Shown piece by piece: positions 25,659-35,512 of a DNA stretch of 64,000 bases. The DNA lies in the NCBI RefSeq assembly GCF_022758145.1, contig NZ_JAJVDH010000004.1, positions 1 to 64,000 on the forward strand, given 5' to 3'. Source of the stretch: Pontibacter vulgaris. GTDB lineage: Bacteria > Bacteroidota > Bacteroidia > Cytophagales > Hymenobacteraceae. Position numbers and translations under genes: made by a program. Within the stretch, counting starts at the first letter, position 1. Each line of letters begins with the position of its first letter. The notes under the pieces are model-generated. The model worked only from the letters and a program-made list of their open reading frames with translations. It ran no database searches and was not told the DNA's origin.

Positions 25659-27104
25659 ATGTCTGTCAACCAACAATCCCTTACCGAGCAGGTAAACGAT
25701 CAAAACGCTTCGGGCGAGGCTGCTGCAAAGGGAAAACAAAAACACCCTAAAGGGCTGTACTTGTTGTTTTTCACTGAGCTTTGGGAGCGTTTCAGCTACT
25801 ACGGTATGCGAGGCCTTCTCACCCTGTATCTTGTTAAAACTGCCCAGGAGGGCGGTTTGGGCTTTAGCGAGGCCAGTGCAACCCTTATTTACGGCTGGTT
25901 CACAGGACTAGTATATCTTACGCCTATAGCAGGTGGTTGGTTAGCCGACAAATATATCGGTCACCGACGTGCCATTCTTATAGGTGGTGTAACTATGGCT
26001 TTAGGTCAGTTCAGTTTGTTCTCTACTCCTTATTTAGGGGTGCAAATGACCTACCTTGGCCTATTACTGCTTATCCTGGGTAATGGTTTCTTTAAACCTA
26101 ATATTTCTTCTATAGTAGGTAATCTTTATGCGCAGGGCGATCCTCGCCGCGATTCAGCCTTCACTATTTTCTATATGGGTATCAACATTGGAGCTTTCCT
26201 GGCGCCACTTGTTTGCGGTTACCTTGCTGAAGATTACTTCGCTACCAAAGAAATGGTGAATGGCGTTGAAACTGTAACGCGTTATGGCTTCAACTATGGT
26301 TTCCTTGCTGCTGGTATCGGTATGGTTATAGGCCAGATCGTATTTAATACATTAGGTAAGAAATACCTGGGTAACCTGGGTCTGAAACCTGTTAAAGCTG
26401 AAAACGACCCTGCGACAGGACAACCAGCCAAAGCTGCCAAACTATCTAAAGAAGAAATAGACCGTGTATCGGTTATCTTTATCATATCATTGTTCGTTAT
26501 CTTCTTCTGGGCTGGTTTTGAGCAGGCTGGTAGCTCTCTTACACTTTACACTGACAAATACATTAACCGCGAAGTTTTCGGTTATCTGATCCCGACATCA
26601 TGGTTCCAGTCTGTTAACCCGTTGTTTATAGTTGCTTTTGCACCGCTTACAGCAAACTTATGGTTAACGCTTGCAAAACGTGGAAAAGACCTGAGCATCC
26701 CTACTAAAATGGGTATGGGTATGGTGCTGCTAGGTATTGGTTTCTTCTTCATGGTTGGCGCAGTAATGGAGCGTGGCGGTTCTGAAGACACTGCTGTTAA
26801 AGCTAGCCTTGCCTGGTTAATTGCTACTTACTTCTTCCATACTATTGGTGAGCTTTGCCTTTCTCCAATTGGCCTTTCTATGGTAACTCGCCTTGCGCCT
26901 GTAACTTTAGTATCGATGCTGATGGGTGTTTGGTTCCTGGCTCCGTTCGTAGCGCAAATTGCCGGTGGTTATATCGCATCTTATGTTGAAGAACTTGGTG
27001 CATTAACTATATTCTCTGCAATTGGTGCTTTTGTAATAGTTGCCGGTTTAATTTTAATAGCACTTACACGTAAGCTGATGCACATGATGCACGGCCGAGG
27101 CTAA
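25659..27104 (+). CDS. POT/PTR2-family proton-coupled peptide transporter
   Basis: 481 residues with about 12-14 membrane spans. Signature motifs are FTELWERFSYYGMRGLLTLYL (with the ExxER proton-coupling motif near the N terminus), GGWLADKYIGHR and the PTR2 block FTIFYMGINIGAF. The family imports di- and tripeptides across the inner membrane with protons. The cytoplasmic N-terminal tail is long and polar (about 30 residues). It ends at a strong stem-loop. Confidence 0.95.
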   Translation: MSVNQQSLTEQVNDQNASGEAAAKGKQKHPKGLYLLFFTELWERFSYYGMRGLLTLYLVKTAQEGGLGFSEASATLIYGWFTGLVYLTPIAGGWLADKYIGHRRAILIGGVTMALGQFSLFSTPYLGVQMTYLGLLLLILGNGFFKPNISSIVGNLYAQGDPRRDSAFTIFYMGINIGAFLAPLVCGYLAEDYFATKEMVNGVETVTRYGFNYGFLAAGIGMVIGQIVFNTLGKKYLGNLGLKPVKAENDPATGQPAKAAKLSKEEIDRVSVIFIISLFVIFFWAGFEQAGSSLTLYTDKYINREVFGYLIPTSWFQSVNPLFIVAFAPLTANLWLTLAKRGKDLSIPTKMGMGMVLLGIGFFFMVGAVMERGGSEDTAVKASLAWLIATYFFHTIGELCLSPIGLSMVTRLAPVTLVSMLMGVWFLAPFVAQIAGGYIASYVEELGALTIFSAIGAFVIVAGLILIALTRKLMHMMHGRG

Positions 27105-27122
27105 GCTATATTATTAATTTAC

Positions 27123-27159
27123 AAAAAAGGGTCTGCTTAAATTAAGCAGACCCTTTTTT
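27123..27159. terminator. Terminator after the peptide transporter
   Basis: Near-perfect 18-bp palindrome with AAAAAAGGGTCTGCTTAA on the left and its complement on the right; the T-run on the right supports + strand termination. Confidence 0.85.
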
Positions 27160-27288
27160 ATTTAAAATATTTCATACTTTTGCAATCCAACACAAGCAGC
27201 ACTTAACACACTGTCTATTTGTTGTTTGTATGTATTTATACTATATTTTAAATTTATAACTATAGCAGAATATTTACACTTTTAGCCC

Positions 27289-27888
27289 ATGTTATTCTTA
27301 TTCCGAAAATGGCAGCACACTGCAGCATTTTCATTGTTACTATTAGCCGGCACTGCCTGCAGTTCATCAAAAGATTCCAGTAATTCCGCTGAGCCAGAAC
27401 CTGGAACAAAGATTTATACCATCAAGAAAGGAGCACATAGCTCCAGTAGTCCATTTAAAACGGTTTCTACAAGTTTAATGCGCTTTGAAGTGGTATTTGA
27501 CAGTACAGCAATTTATTCCACCTCTACGCCCTCTAATCAAGCCGATATTAATAAATTATATGGGCTTTCCGATTGCAAATCTGATCATCATACAAACAGC
27601 GCACGATTTGGATGGCGTTGGTACAAAAACCAACTGGAAATCCATGCTTATACTTACAAGAATAAAAAAAGACAGTCAGCCTATATTGGTAGCGTAGCTA
27701 TTGGCAAACCTGCTGTTTATGAAATTAAAATAGAAGACAACGAGTTTGTATTTACCCTTAATGGCGTGCAGACAAGACTGCCAAGAGCCTGTAACGGAAT
27801 AGGTGAAGGCTACCAATTGTATCCATACTTTGGCGGCGATGAAGTTGCGCCGCACGATATTAAAATTAAAATTAAAGAACTGTTATAG
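27289..27888 (+). CDS. Lipoprotein of unknown function
   Basis: 199 residues. A lipobox LAGTAC places the lipid-modified Cys at 24, followed by a Ser-rich linker, so it should be membrane-anchored and exported. The mature domain contains LMRFEVVFDSTAIYS, KLYGLSDCKSDHHTNSARFG, a WRWYKNQLEIHAYTY segment, YIGSVAIG and YELYPYFGGDEVAPHDI-like text near the end. This suggests a beta-sandwich, perhaps binding carbohydrate, and resembles 'DUF-type' secreted Bacteroidota domains, but I do not recognise the family firmly. It stands alone with its own terminator. Confidence 0.65.
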   Translation: MLFLFRKWQHTAAFSLLLLAGTACSSSKDSSNSAEPEPGTKIYTIKKGAHSSSSPFKTVSTSLMRFEVVFDSTAIYSTSTPSNQADINKLYGLSDCKSDHHTNSARFGWRWYKNQLEIHAYTYKNKKRQSAYIGSVAIGKPAVYEIKIEDNEFVFTLNGVQTRLPRACNGIGEGYQLYPYFGGDEVAPHDIKIKIKELL

Positions 27889-27973
27889 GTTATTATTAAT
27901 GCGGCGTCAGACCAATTTGAGATGGCAGTTGCAAGAAAGATACTTTCCTAAGTATAACATGTTCTTAAAGTAT

Positions 27974-28016
27974 AAAAAAACGCCCCGGGCAATAATGCCC
28001 GGGGCGTTTTTTTTTT
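27974..28016. terminator. Strong bidirectional terminator between lipoprotein gene and groEL
   Basis: Perfect 18-bp arms (AAAAAAACGCCCCGGGCA and complement) with loop ATAA and T-runs on both strands. Copies of the AAGTATAAA motif flank both sides in the same orientation. Confidence 0.92.
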
Positions 28017-28039
28017 AAGTATAAACTATGGGATGCAGA

Positions 28040-29698
<1,659 letters not shown>

Positions 29699-29714
29699 TT
29701 AAACTAGGTTTTAC

Positions 29715-30005
29715 TTAAAGAATTGCCAGAATATCAGATTCACGCATGATCAGGTAATCGTTACCGTCTACCGAGATCTCAGTGCCAGCGTATTTGCCAT
29801 ACAAAACTTGGTCGCCTACCTGTACCTGCGGTTTTAGAGTGGCACCCTGCTCAGAAACTTTACCTTCGCCAACGGCTACTACCTCGCCACGCTGTGGTTT
29901 TTCTTTAGCAGTGTCAGGAATAATGATACCAGATTTGGTTTTTTCTTCTGCTGCAGCAGGAGCTACAATTACTCGGTCTGCTAATGGTTTAATGCTGATT
30001 GACAT
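29715..30005 (-). CDS. groS: Co-chaperonin GroES
   Basis: 96 residues, full length: [20 protein letters not shown], then the mobile loop [17 protein letters not shown] that docks onto GroEL, and [15 protein letters not shown] near the C terminus. It caps the GroEL ring. First gene of the groES-groEL operon; the upstream region has TGTCAGGTT repeats but no CIRCE element. Confidence 0.99.
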   Translation of the reverse strand: MSISIKPLADRVIVAPAAAEEKTKSGIIIPDTAKEKPQRGEVVAVGEGKVSEQGATLKPQVQVGDQVLYGKYAGTEISVDGNDYLIMRESDILAIL

Positions 30006-30129
30006 AGTTTGTTATGTTATGAAGTTTATATGGTTGATATTTTAGCTTTTTAACCTCAATGTTATTATCACTTCTTGTGCCAAGCATCGTTTTAAGCTCG
30101 TTTAAGCCAATATTTCAGAAAACAGGGCA

Positions 30130-30164
30130 CATAACCTGACATTTTTGTCAGGTTATGTCAGGTT
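30130..30164 (-). promoter_or_regulatory. Palindrome plus direct repeat upstream of groES
   Basis: A perfect 12-bp inverted repeat, CATAACCTGACA / TGTCAGGTTATG (loop TTTT), lies about 125 bases upstream of groES. A second TGTCAGGTT follows, 10 bases from the first, a spacing of about one helical turn. This looks like an operator. The classical CIRCE (TTAGCACTC-N9-GAGTGCTAA) is absent. Which regulator binds is unknown. Confidence 0.5.
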
Positions 30165-30217
30165 TACTTTGTGGTTACGCAATTTACTGCCATAAAGGGG
30201 AGCGGGTATAAAAGAAA

Positions 30218-30241
30218 AAAGCCGGCACACAGGCCGGCTTT
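30218..30241 (-). terminator. Terminator of secG
   Basis: AAAGCCGGC / GCCGGCTTT with a 6-base loop and a T-run on the minus strand, right after the secG stop. Confidence 0.85.
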
Positions 30242-30261
30242 GCAAATTCTTATAGTAATGC

Positions 30262-30651
30262 TTACTGCTGGTTGGCAGTATCTACCATGGCAGGAATATC
30301 GCCTGCACCCGGAATAGCAGCTGTTGTATCTGTACCGGCACCTGGTACTGTACTAGGTGCAGCAGGAAGCTGAGACTGACGTGCACGCTCTTCGTTAACG
30401 CTTCTGTTAACAGAAGTATCCTCAGAAGAACCAACAAGCATATGCGAAGCAAGTGTTAATACAATCAGAGCGATAGCAAATCCCCATGTAAGTTTCTCTA
30501 ACAAGTCGCCTGTGCGCTTAACGCCCATTAACTGGCTTGTGCTACCACCAAATTGGCTTGAAAGTCCGCCACCCTTAGGATTTTGGGCCAGCACAACTAA
30601 AATAAGCAGTACGCAAATGAAAACAATAATACTGATGAGGGCGATGTACAT
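30262..30651 (-). CDS. secG: Protein translocase subunit SecG
   Basis: 129 residues. Two membrane spans (IALISIIVFICVLLILVVLAQ at the N terminus and a second near 55-75, WGFAIALIVLTLAS) enclose the conserved cytoplasmic loop QNPKGGGLSSQFGG. The C-terminal extension of about 50 residues is rich in Pro, Ala and Gly, longer than in E. coli (110 residues). It assists SecYEG-driven export at the inner membrane. It starts 1 base after the upstream gene's stop. Confidence 0.93.
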   Translation of the reverse strand: MYIALISIIVFICVLLILVVLAQNPKGGGLSSQFGGSTSQLMGVKRTGDLLEKLTWGFAIALIVLTLASHMLVGSSEDTSVNRSVNEERARQSQLPAAPSTVPGAGTDTTAAIPGAGDIPAMVDTANQQ

Positions 30652-30652
30652 A

Positions 30653-31975
30653 TTAGTTTATGTTTTGTAATTTTTCTATCTGTTCGGCAAAGTAAGCTTT
30701 TTTTTCCGGACTTTTCAAAATCAGTTGTTCATATATTTTAATTGCCTTATTTACTTTTCCCTGCTTTAGGAAAATATTGGCAAGGCTCTCAGAAGCCATT
30801 CCTTTCTTTATTTTAGAACTTTTAAGCGAAAGATCTTCCTGTGGCTCCGGTTTCATTTTCACATTAGCCATCGTTTTCAGGCGCGGATTAAGCTTCAGAA
30901 ACTGGTCAATAATATCTAACTGGTGGCTAAGTGCATGTGCACTAGGCTGTATGGCTTTCTCTAATTCGTGAGTTTTGCTATACTCCAGTATAAGTTCAGG
31001 ATGAAAGTCAAATGGCCGTGGGGTTGTATTTTCATCCTTTAGCTGCAACACTTCGCCTAAACGGCTCGATCCCATCCAATAGCCCAGCGAATCTTCAGAA
31101 TAAAGCCTGTCAATCTCATCCGGAGAGTAAATTATTTCAGCAGATTCGTGATCAGCTTCTATAATATCCGATACTTCAGTGGCAGGAGTAAATGGGATTT
31201 CTGAAGCAGGCTTTGCTATCTGTACAACTATATCATTCTCAAAGTATAAATCAGCTGCCTGATCAAGGGCTACATCCAGCGAAAGCGTGATTTCTTCTTT
31301 TTCAGATTCCTCCAGCTCCGCCAGCAATTCGCCGGTTTCGCTAAAATGATCTGCAAAAGTTTGTTCTGGCTCTGTGCTAACAGGCAGCAGCGGTGGTACC
31401 GCAACAGGCCGGGCAGCCAACAGATCGGTAGAAGAGGAGCTAAGTCTGTTAAATGTAAGCAGCATAGCGAGTTCAGAATCTATACTATTTTCAGCTTCTT
31501 CAGCGTTAAATAATACAGGATCTGTATCTTCTACGTCAGGTATAGACAAAGTATAAACTTCGGCTTCTGTTTCGTGTAAAGCTTCCGTTTCTTCAGTAAG
31601 TATAACTTCTGGTTCTTCTGAAACGGCAATCTCTTCGTAGGAAGTATAAACTACCGCTTCAGGCTCTTCAACGGCAACTACTTCTTCAACTAAAACAGCA
31701 GTAGCTGCAGTTTCTTCAATGGCAAAAACCGGCTCGGGAGCATACGAAGTATAAATAACCCGCTTTAAAAGTTGTCGGTCGGTAGCATACGAAGAGGCAC
31801 GACGCAGACGTTGTGTAGAAAGCATACTGCCTTTGTCATAAGCTGATTTGGCCAATAACAAATGTGCAGTCTGACAATACGGAAAGGTAGCCGCAACCTT
31901 TTCCAGCTCTTCTGTCTGCTGGTCAGAGATGTTGGATACCTGTTGTATCAGTTGTAGGAAAGCCGATTTATTCAT
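30653..31975 (-). CDS. Acidic TPR-like protein of unknown function
   Basis: 440 residues. The N-terminal 80 residues (NKSAFLQLIQQVSNISDQQTEELEKV, then FPYCQTAHLLLAKSAYDKGS) form helical repeats of a kind conserved in Bacteroidota. A central stretch of about 200 residues is very rich in Glu and low in complexity (EEVVAVEEPEAVVY). The C-terminal 90 residues contain a TPR unit, SLANIFLKQGKVNKAIKIYEQLILKSPEKKAYFAEQIEKL. No signal peptide is seen, so it is probably cytoplasmic. It sits between lptE and secG in one operon, which hints at a role in envelope assembly or secretion, but no function is known to me. Confidence 0.75.
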   Translation of the reverse strand: MNKSAFLQLIQQVSNISDQQTEELEKVAATFPYCQTAHLLLAKSAYDKGSMLSTQRLRRASSYATDRQLLKRVIYTSYAPEPVFAIEETAATAVLVEEVVAVEEPEAVVYTSYEEIAVSEEPEVILTEETEALHETEAEVYTLSIPDVEDTDPVLFNAEEAENSIDSELAMLLTFNRLSSSSTDLLAARPVAVPPLLPVSTEPEQTFADHFSETGELLAELEESEKEEITLSLDVALDQAADLYFENDIVVQIAKPASEIPFTPATEVSDIIEADHESAEIIYSPDEIDRLYSEDSLGYWMGSSRLGEVLQLKDENTTPRPFDFHPELILEYSKTHELEKAIQPSAHALSHQLDIIDQFLKLNPRLKTMANVKMKPEPQEDLSLKSSKIKKGMASESLANIFLKQGKVNKAIKIYEQLILKSPEKKAYFAEQIEKLQNIN

Positions 31976-32006
31976 GCAAGGTTAATCGCTTATGCAGCGC
32001 CATTCA

Positions 32007-32534
32007 TTACCAGTTAGCTACGCTTTTATTAAATACATCCGTTACCAGGCGCTCTGTCATCTGCTCAATTGAAGCAGGTGGAATCTGTGTTACATCCACG
32101 TTCTGCTGAAAGTCCTGTGAAATAGAAAACAGCTGATCGAAGTTCTGTTCCGGGTTCTTGGTATTCGTAAAACGAACCTGCACGCCCAACGTCAATCTGT
32201 TCAAAGCGGCCTGGTCATTATTGCCTTCGCGCTGAATTGCGGCCGGGCTAACAGTAAAGCTAACAATCTGTCCTTCCAATTGCAAATCGCCTTCACGTTG
32301 CAGAATGGTAAGATTCGTATTTCGGCGGTAAAAATTCTTAAAGTTGTTTGTTACGATCTGTGTCAGGTTTGCAGGTCCTTCGCCGGAGCTGTTGTCAAAG
32401 TTCTGAATAGAGATGGTTTTAATTTCGGGCGCAATAGAGGTTCCTGTAAAAGAATACACCCCGCAGCTGCTGCATACTACCAGCAACAGCAGCAAACTGT
32501 ACCCGATAAACTTAAAGTTAGTCTTCAATGTCAT
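32007..32534 (-). CDS. lptE: LPS-assembly lipoprotein LptE (Bacteroidota type)
   Basis: 175 residues with a lipobox (LLLLVVCSSC, Cys24) and then GVYSFTGTSIAPEIKTISIQNFDN, the diagnostic start of the Bacteroidota LptE family. The rest follows the family: NLTQIVTNNFKNFYRRNTNLTIL, LQLEGQIVSF, GVQVRFTNTKNPEQNF. LptE plugs the LptD barrel and helps place lipopolysaccharide in the outer leaflet. Its first 17 bases overlap the end of the sigma54-type regulator gene, suggesting coupled translation. Confidence 0.92.
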   Translation of the reverse strand: MTLKTNFKFIGYSLLLLLVVCSSCGVYSFTGTSIAPEIKTISIQNFDNSSGEGPANLTQIVTNNFKNFYRRNTNLTILQREGDLQLEGQIVSFTVSPAAIQREGNNDQAALNRLTLGVQVRFTNTKNPEQNFDQLFSISQDFQQNVDVTQIPPASIEQMTERLVTDVFNKSVANW

Positions 32535-33804
32535 ACTGCTTTAATTTGCGGTAAAGTGTTCTTTCTGAAATGCCCAGATCATTGGCTGCATACTTGCGTT
32601 TATTGTTATGCTTTTTCAGGGCCTTAAGTATAAGCTCTTTTTCTTTGTCCTCCAAAGACAGGCTTTCTTCTTCTGTCTCATGGGTAATATCTTCAACCTT
32701 TTCTTCCTCTTCAACCTGGTAAGTGTCTACCTTTGTGGGATTTACCGGCAAGTAAAAGCCATCAGCTGACTCTGCATGCTGAAAACTACGCGCAGGCGCA
32801 TAATGGTGGTCAATGTTTTCGAAAAGATGGCCATGTTCCTTTAAAAGCTCACTTCCGGGTGGCTGATGGGTTAGCAGCTCAAAAACTAGCTTCTTCAGTT
32901 CAGAAACATCACGGCGCATGTCAAATAGAACTTTGTATAAAATGTCGCGCTCAGAAAAACCCTGACTTGCAGCTTTATCCTTGCCACCAAATAAGGCAGG
33001 CAGGCTACTGGTTTGCTCGCGGGGTAAATATTCGCGTAACTTCTGCGCATTTACTTCACGATCATACTCCAGCACCGAAATTTGCTCCACTATATTTTTT
33101 AGCTGACGGATGTTACCCGGGAAACGGAAATTAAGCAGTTCCTGAATAGCATCTGGTGTCAGCGTAATCGGCTTTACTTTATACTTCTCAGAAAAATCGC
33201 TCGCAAACTTGCGGAATAACAGGTAAATATCTTCGCCGCGTTCCCGCAAAGGCGGTACAGCAATCGGAACAGTACTAAGGCGATAGTATAAATCTTCTCT
33301 GAAACTACCTTCTTCCACCGCGTTCAGTAAATTTACGTTGGTGGCAGCTACCACACGCACATCAGTTTTCTGTACTTTAGAAGAACCTACTTTTATAAAT
33401 TCGCCATTCTCTAACACTCGAAGTAAACGAGCCTGTGTGCCAAGTGGCATTTCGCCAATCTCATCTAAGAAAATGGTGCCGCCATCAGTTACCTCAAAAT
33501 AACCTTTACGAGCTTCCTGAGCGCCCGTAAAAGAACCCTTTTCGTGCCCGAAGAGCTCAGAATCTATAGTTCCTTCTGGAATAGCGCCACAGTTAATGGC
33601 TATAAACTGCCCATGCTTCCGTGGGCTGAGTTGATGGATAATCTTTGAAAATGATTCCTTGCCACTTCCGCTTTCACCGGTAATCATCACCGTCATATCG
33701 GTAGGGGCCACCTGTACCGCTACCTGTATGGCATGGTTAAGCAGAGGGGAGTTACCAATTATGCCGAAGCGCTGTTTTATACTTTGAATATCGATGTTGC
33801 GCAT
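32518..33804 (-). CDS. Sigma54-interaction AAA+ transcriptional regulator without receiver domain
   Basis: 428 residues. There is no N-terminal receiver, GAF or PAS domain; the AAA+ domain starts almost at once, with Walker A GESGSGKE near residues 43-50, the sigma54-contact loop GSFTGA in GHEKGSFTGAQEARKG, Walker B FLDEIGEMP and the arginine-finger region FREDLYYRL. A linker of about 100 residues follows, and a Fis-type helix-turn-helix (KYAANDLGISERTLYRKLKQY) ends the protein. It should activate RpoN-dependent promoters. Its lack of a sensor suggests control by amount or by a partner. It lies between miaB and lptE; this linkage is common in Bacteroidota. Confidence 0.92.
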   Translation of the reverse strand: MRNIDIQSIKQRFGIIGNSPLLNHAIQVAVQVAPTDMTVMITGESGSGKESFSKIIHQLSPRKHGQFIAINCGAIPEGTIDSELFGHEKGSFTGAQEARKGYFEVTDGGTIFLDEIGEMPLGTQARLLRVLENGEFIKVGSSKVQKTDVRVVAATNVNLLNAVEEGSFREDLYYRLSTVPIAVPPLRERGEDIYLLFRKFASDFSEKYKVKPITLTPDAIQELLNFRFPGNIRQLKNIVEQISVLEYDREVNAQKLREYLPREQTSSLPALFGGKDKAASQGFSERDILYKVLFDMRRDVSELKKLVFELLTHQPPGSELLKEHGHLFENIDHHYAPARSFQHAESADGFYLPVNPTKVDTYQVEEEEKVEDITHETEEESLSLEDKEKELILKALKKHNNKRKYAANDLGISERTLYRKLKQYDIED

Positions 33805-33809
33805 GTGTT

Positions 33810-33912
33810 TAATGTGCTAATGAGGTAATGTGCTGATGTGATAATTGTTTAATGTGCTCATTTTAAAAATGTCTGAATCAGCACATTATCAAATTAAACA
33901 ATTAGCACATTA
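33810..33912. repeat. Intergenic repeat: 16-base-period units and their inverted copies
   Basis: Three units beginning TAAT lie at 33810, 33826 and 33842, exactly 16 bases apart (TAATGTGCTAAT, TAATGTGCTGAT, TAATTGTTTAAT). Their exact 12-base reverse complements lie at 33901-33912, 33877-33888 and 33893-33904. The whole can fold into a cruciform or long hairpin. The far right end includes the stop codon of miaB. It separates miaB from the sigma54-type regulator and may be a mobile intergenic repeat. Confidence 0.75.
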
Positions 33913-35343
33913 ATCTACCGCTTCCCCGAAAAGGGTACCAACGCTGCAGTCGGTAACAAATACGTTTACATAGTCGCCTTTTTTGTAATGCTTCTTGTCA
34001 AAGACAACTACCTTGTTCTGGTCGTTACGGCCGCTTAGTTGCTGGTCTGATTTTTTAGAGAAGTTTTCTACAAGCACTTTATGCACCTTGCCGATATCGC
34101 GTTTATTCCGATTAAGGGATGTTTCGCGCTGTTTGTTAATCACTTCATCCAGTCGGCGCTTTTTTACATCCAGCGGAATATCATCTTCCAGCTTGCGGGC
34201 AGCTAAAGTACCCGGACGCTCTGAGTAGAAGAACATGTACGAGTAATCATACTGCACATAATCCATCAGGCTTAGCGTATCCTGGTGCTCTTCTTCGGTT
34301 TCTGTGCAGAAACCAGAGATCATATCGGAAGAAATACCGCAATCTTCACCAAGTATGCGACGGATCGCATCTACACGGTTAATATACCAGTCACGGTCAT
34401 AAGTACGGTTCATCAGTTCCAGCACACGCGAGTTACCGCTCTGGGCTGGCAAGTGTATGTATTTGCAGATGTTGTCATACTTTTTCATAGTGTATAACAC
34501 TTCATCTGTAATGTCTTTAGGGTGAGAAGTTGAGAAACGCACACGCAGATCAGGGCTCACAAGTGCTACCATCTCAAGCAATTGCGCAAAATTCACGTTT
34601 TCAATTCCATCTTCAGAAGACCAGTGGTAAGAGTCTACGTTCTGGCCAAGCAGCGTAACTTCTTTATAGTTCTGGTCAACAAGATTCTGTACTTCACGCA
34701 CAATAGAATGCGCATCGCGGCTACGCTCGCGGCCACGGGTAAACGGCACCACACAGAAAGAACACATATTGTTACAACCACGCATGATCGAAACAAAGGC
34801 ACTTACGCCATTGCTGTTCAGGCGGATGGGGTTGATGTCAGCATAGGTCTCTTCACGCGAAAGCAACACGTTAACTGCTTTCTGGCCACCGTCTACTTCA
34901 CTTATAAGGTTTGGCAGGTCGCGGTAAGCATCCGGGCCGACTACCAGATCCACTATCTTTTCCTCTTCCAGCAACGTCTTTTTCAAACGCTCGGCCATGC
35001 AACCCAATACACCTACCACCAGGCTAGGCTTCTTCTTTTTATGGTAGTTAATCTGGCCTAAGCGGTTGCGTACAGTCTGTTCTGCTTTTTCGCGAATAGA
35101 GCAGGTGTTCAATAAAACAACATCCGCAAGTTCAATCTGTGAAGTAGTATCAAAACCATCCTCAAAAAGAATAGACGACACAATCTCGCTATCTGAGAAG
35201 TTCATGGCGCAACCATAACTTTCGATGTATAGTTTGCGCGATTTGCCTGTGTTTACTTCTTTGGTAACTTGTGTATCACATGAAGCGGCTTGCTCCGGCG
35301 TGCGATTATCTATAAACTCTAAATCTTTAATCAGTGAATCCAT
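33910..35343 (-). CDS. miaB: tRNA-2-methylthio-N6-dimethylallyladenosine synthase MiaB
   Basis: 477 residues from the ATG that lies 13-20 bases after a -7 promoter box; an earlier in-frame ATG at 35373 lies upstream of that box and is unlikely. The N-terminal methylthiotransferase domain begins [16 protein letters not shown]. The radical-SAM cluster motif is CNNMCSFC with RGCN before it, and [12 protein letters not shown] follows. A C-terminal TRAM region ends the protein. MiaB adds the 2-methylthio group to i6A37 of tRNAs reading U-starting codons. The product is the substrate of MiaE, encoded at 43.3 kb. Confidence 0.96.
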   Translation of the reverse strand: MDSLIKDLEFIDNRTPEQAASCDTQVTKEVNTGKSRKLYIESYGCAMNFSDSEIVSSILFEDGFDTTSQIELADVVLLNTCSIREKAEQTVRNRLGQINYHKKKKPSLVVGVLGCMAERLKKTLLEEEKIVDLVVGPDAYRDLPNLISEVDGGQKAVNVLLSREETYADINPIRLNSNGVSAFVSIMRGCNNMCSFCVVPFTRGRERSRDAHSIVREVQNLVDQNYKEVTLLGQNVDSYHWSSEDGIENVNFAQLLEMVALVSPDLRVRFSTSHPKDITDEVLYTMKKYDNICKYIHLPAQSGNSRVLELMNRTYDRDWYINRVDAIRRILGEDCGISSDMISGFCTETEEEHQDTLSLMDYVQYDYSYMFFYSERPGTLAARKLEDDIPLDVKKRRLDEVINKQRETSLNRNKRDIGKVHKVLVENFSKKSDQQLSGRNDQNKVVVFDKKHYKKGDYVNVFVTDCSVGTLFGEAVD

Positions 35344-35362
35344 ACTAAACCTATTATAAGCG

Positions 35363-35406
35363 CAAATATACAAGATTCCGCCTTAAAACGTGACAGAATG
35401 ACAGAA
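35363..35406 (-). promoter_or_regulatory. miaB promoter with upstream tandem repeat
   Basis: On the minus strand the -7 box TATATTTG (35363-35370) lies 20 bases upstream of the miaB ATG. Further upstream (35391-35406) is an exact tandem 8-mer, TGACAGAA twice on the + strand. The repeat sits near the -33 position where TTTG is missing, so an activator or unusual sigma factor may act there. Confidence 0.5.
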
Positions 35407-35512
35407 ACTATTGTAAAGTTAAAGTAAATTTAAAAAGCTGAATTTAGTATATAGGCTACACTTGTCAGCACATAAAAACCTTAGTAGCAGCAAAGTATGA
35501 AGTAACAGAAAA

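Noticed and set aside
30006-30261. A CIRCE/HrcA operator before groES
   Set aside because: The TTAGCACTC-N9-GAGTGCTAA sequence is not present. A different palindrome is reported instead.
33810-33912. A CRISPR-like array
   Set aside because: The repeat units are only 16 bases apart, have no spacers of uniform length, and occur as inverted copies. No cas genes are present.
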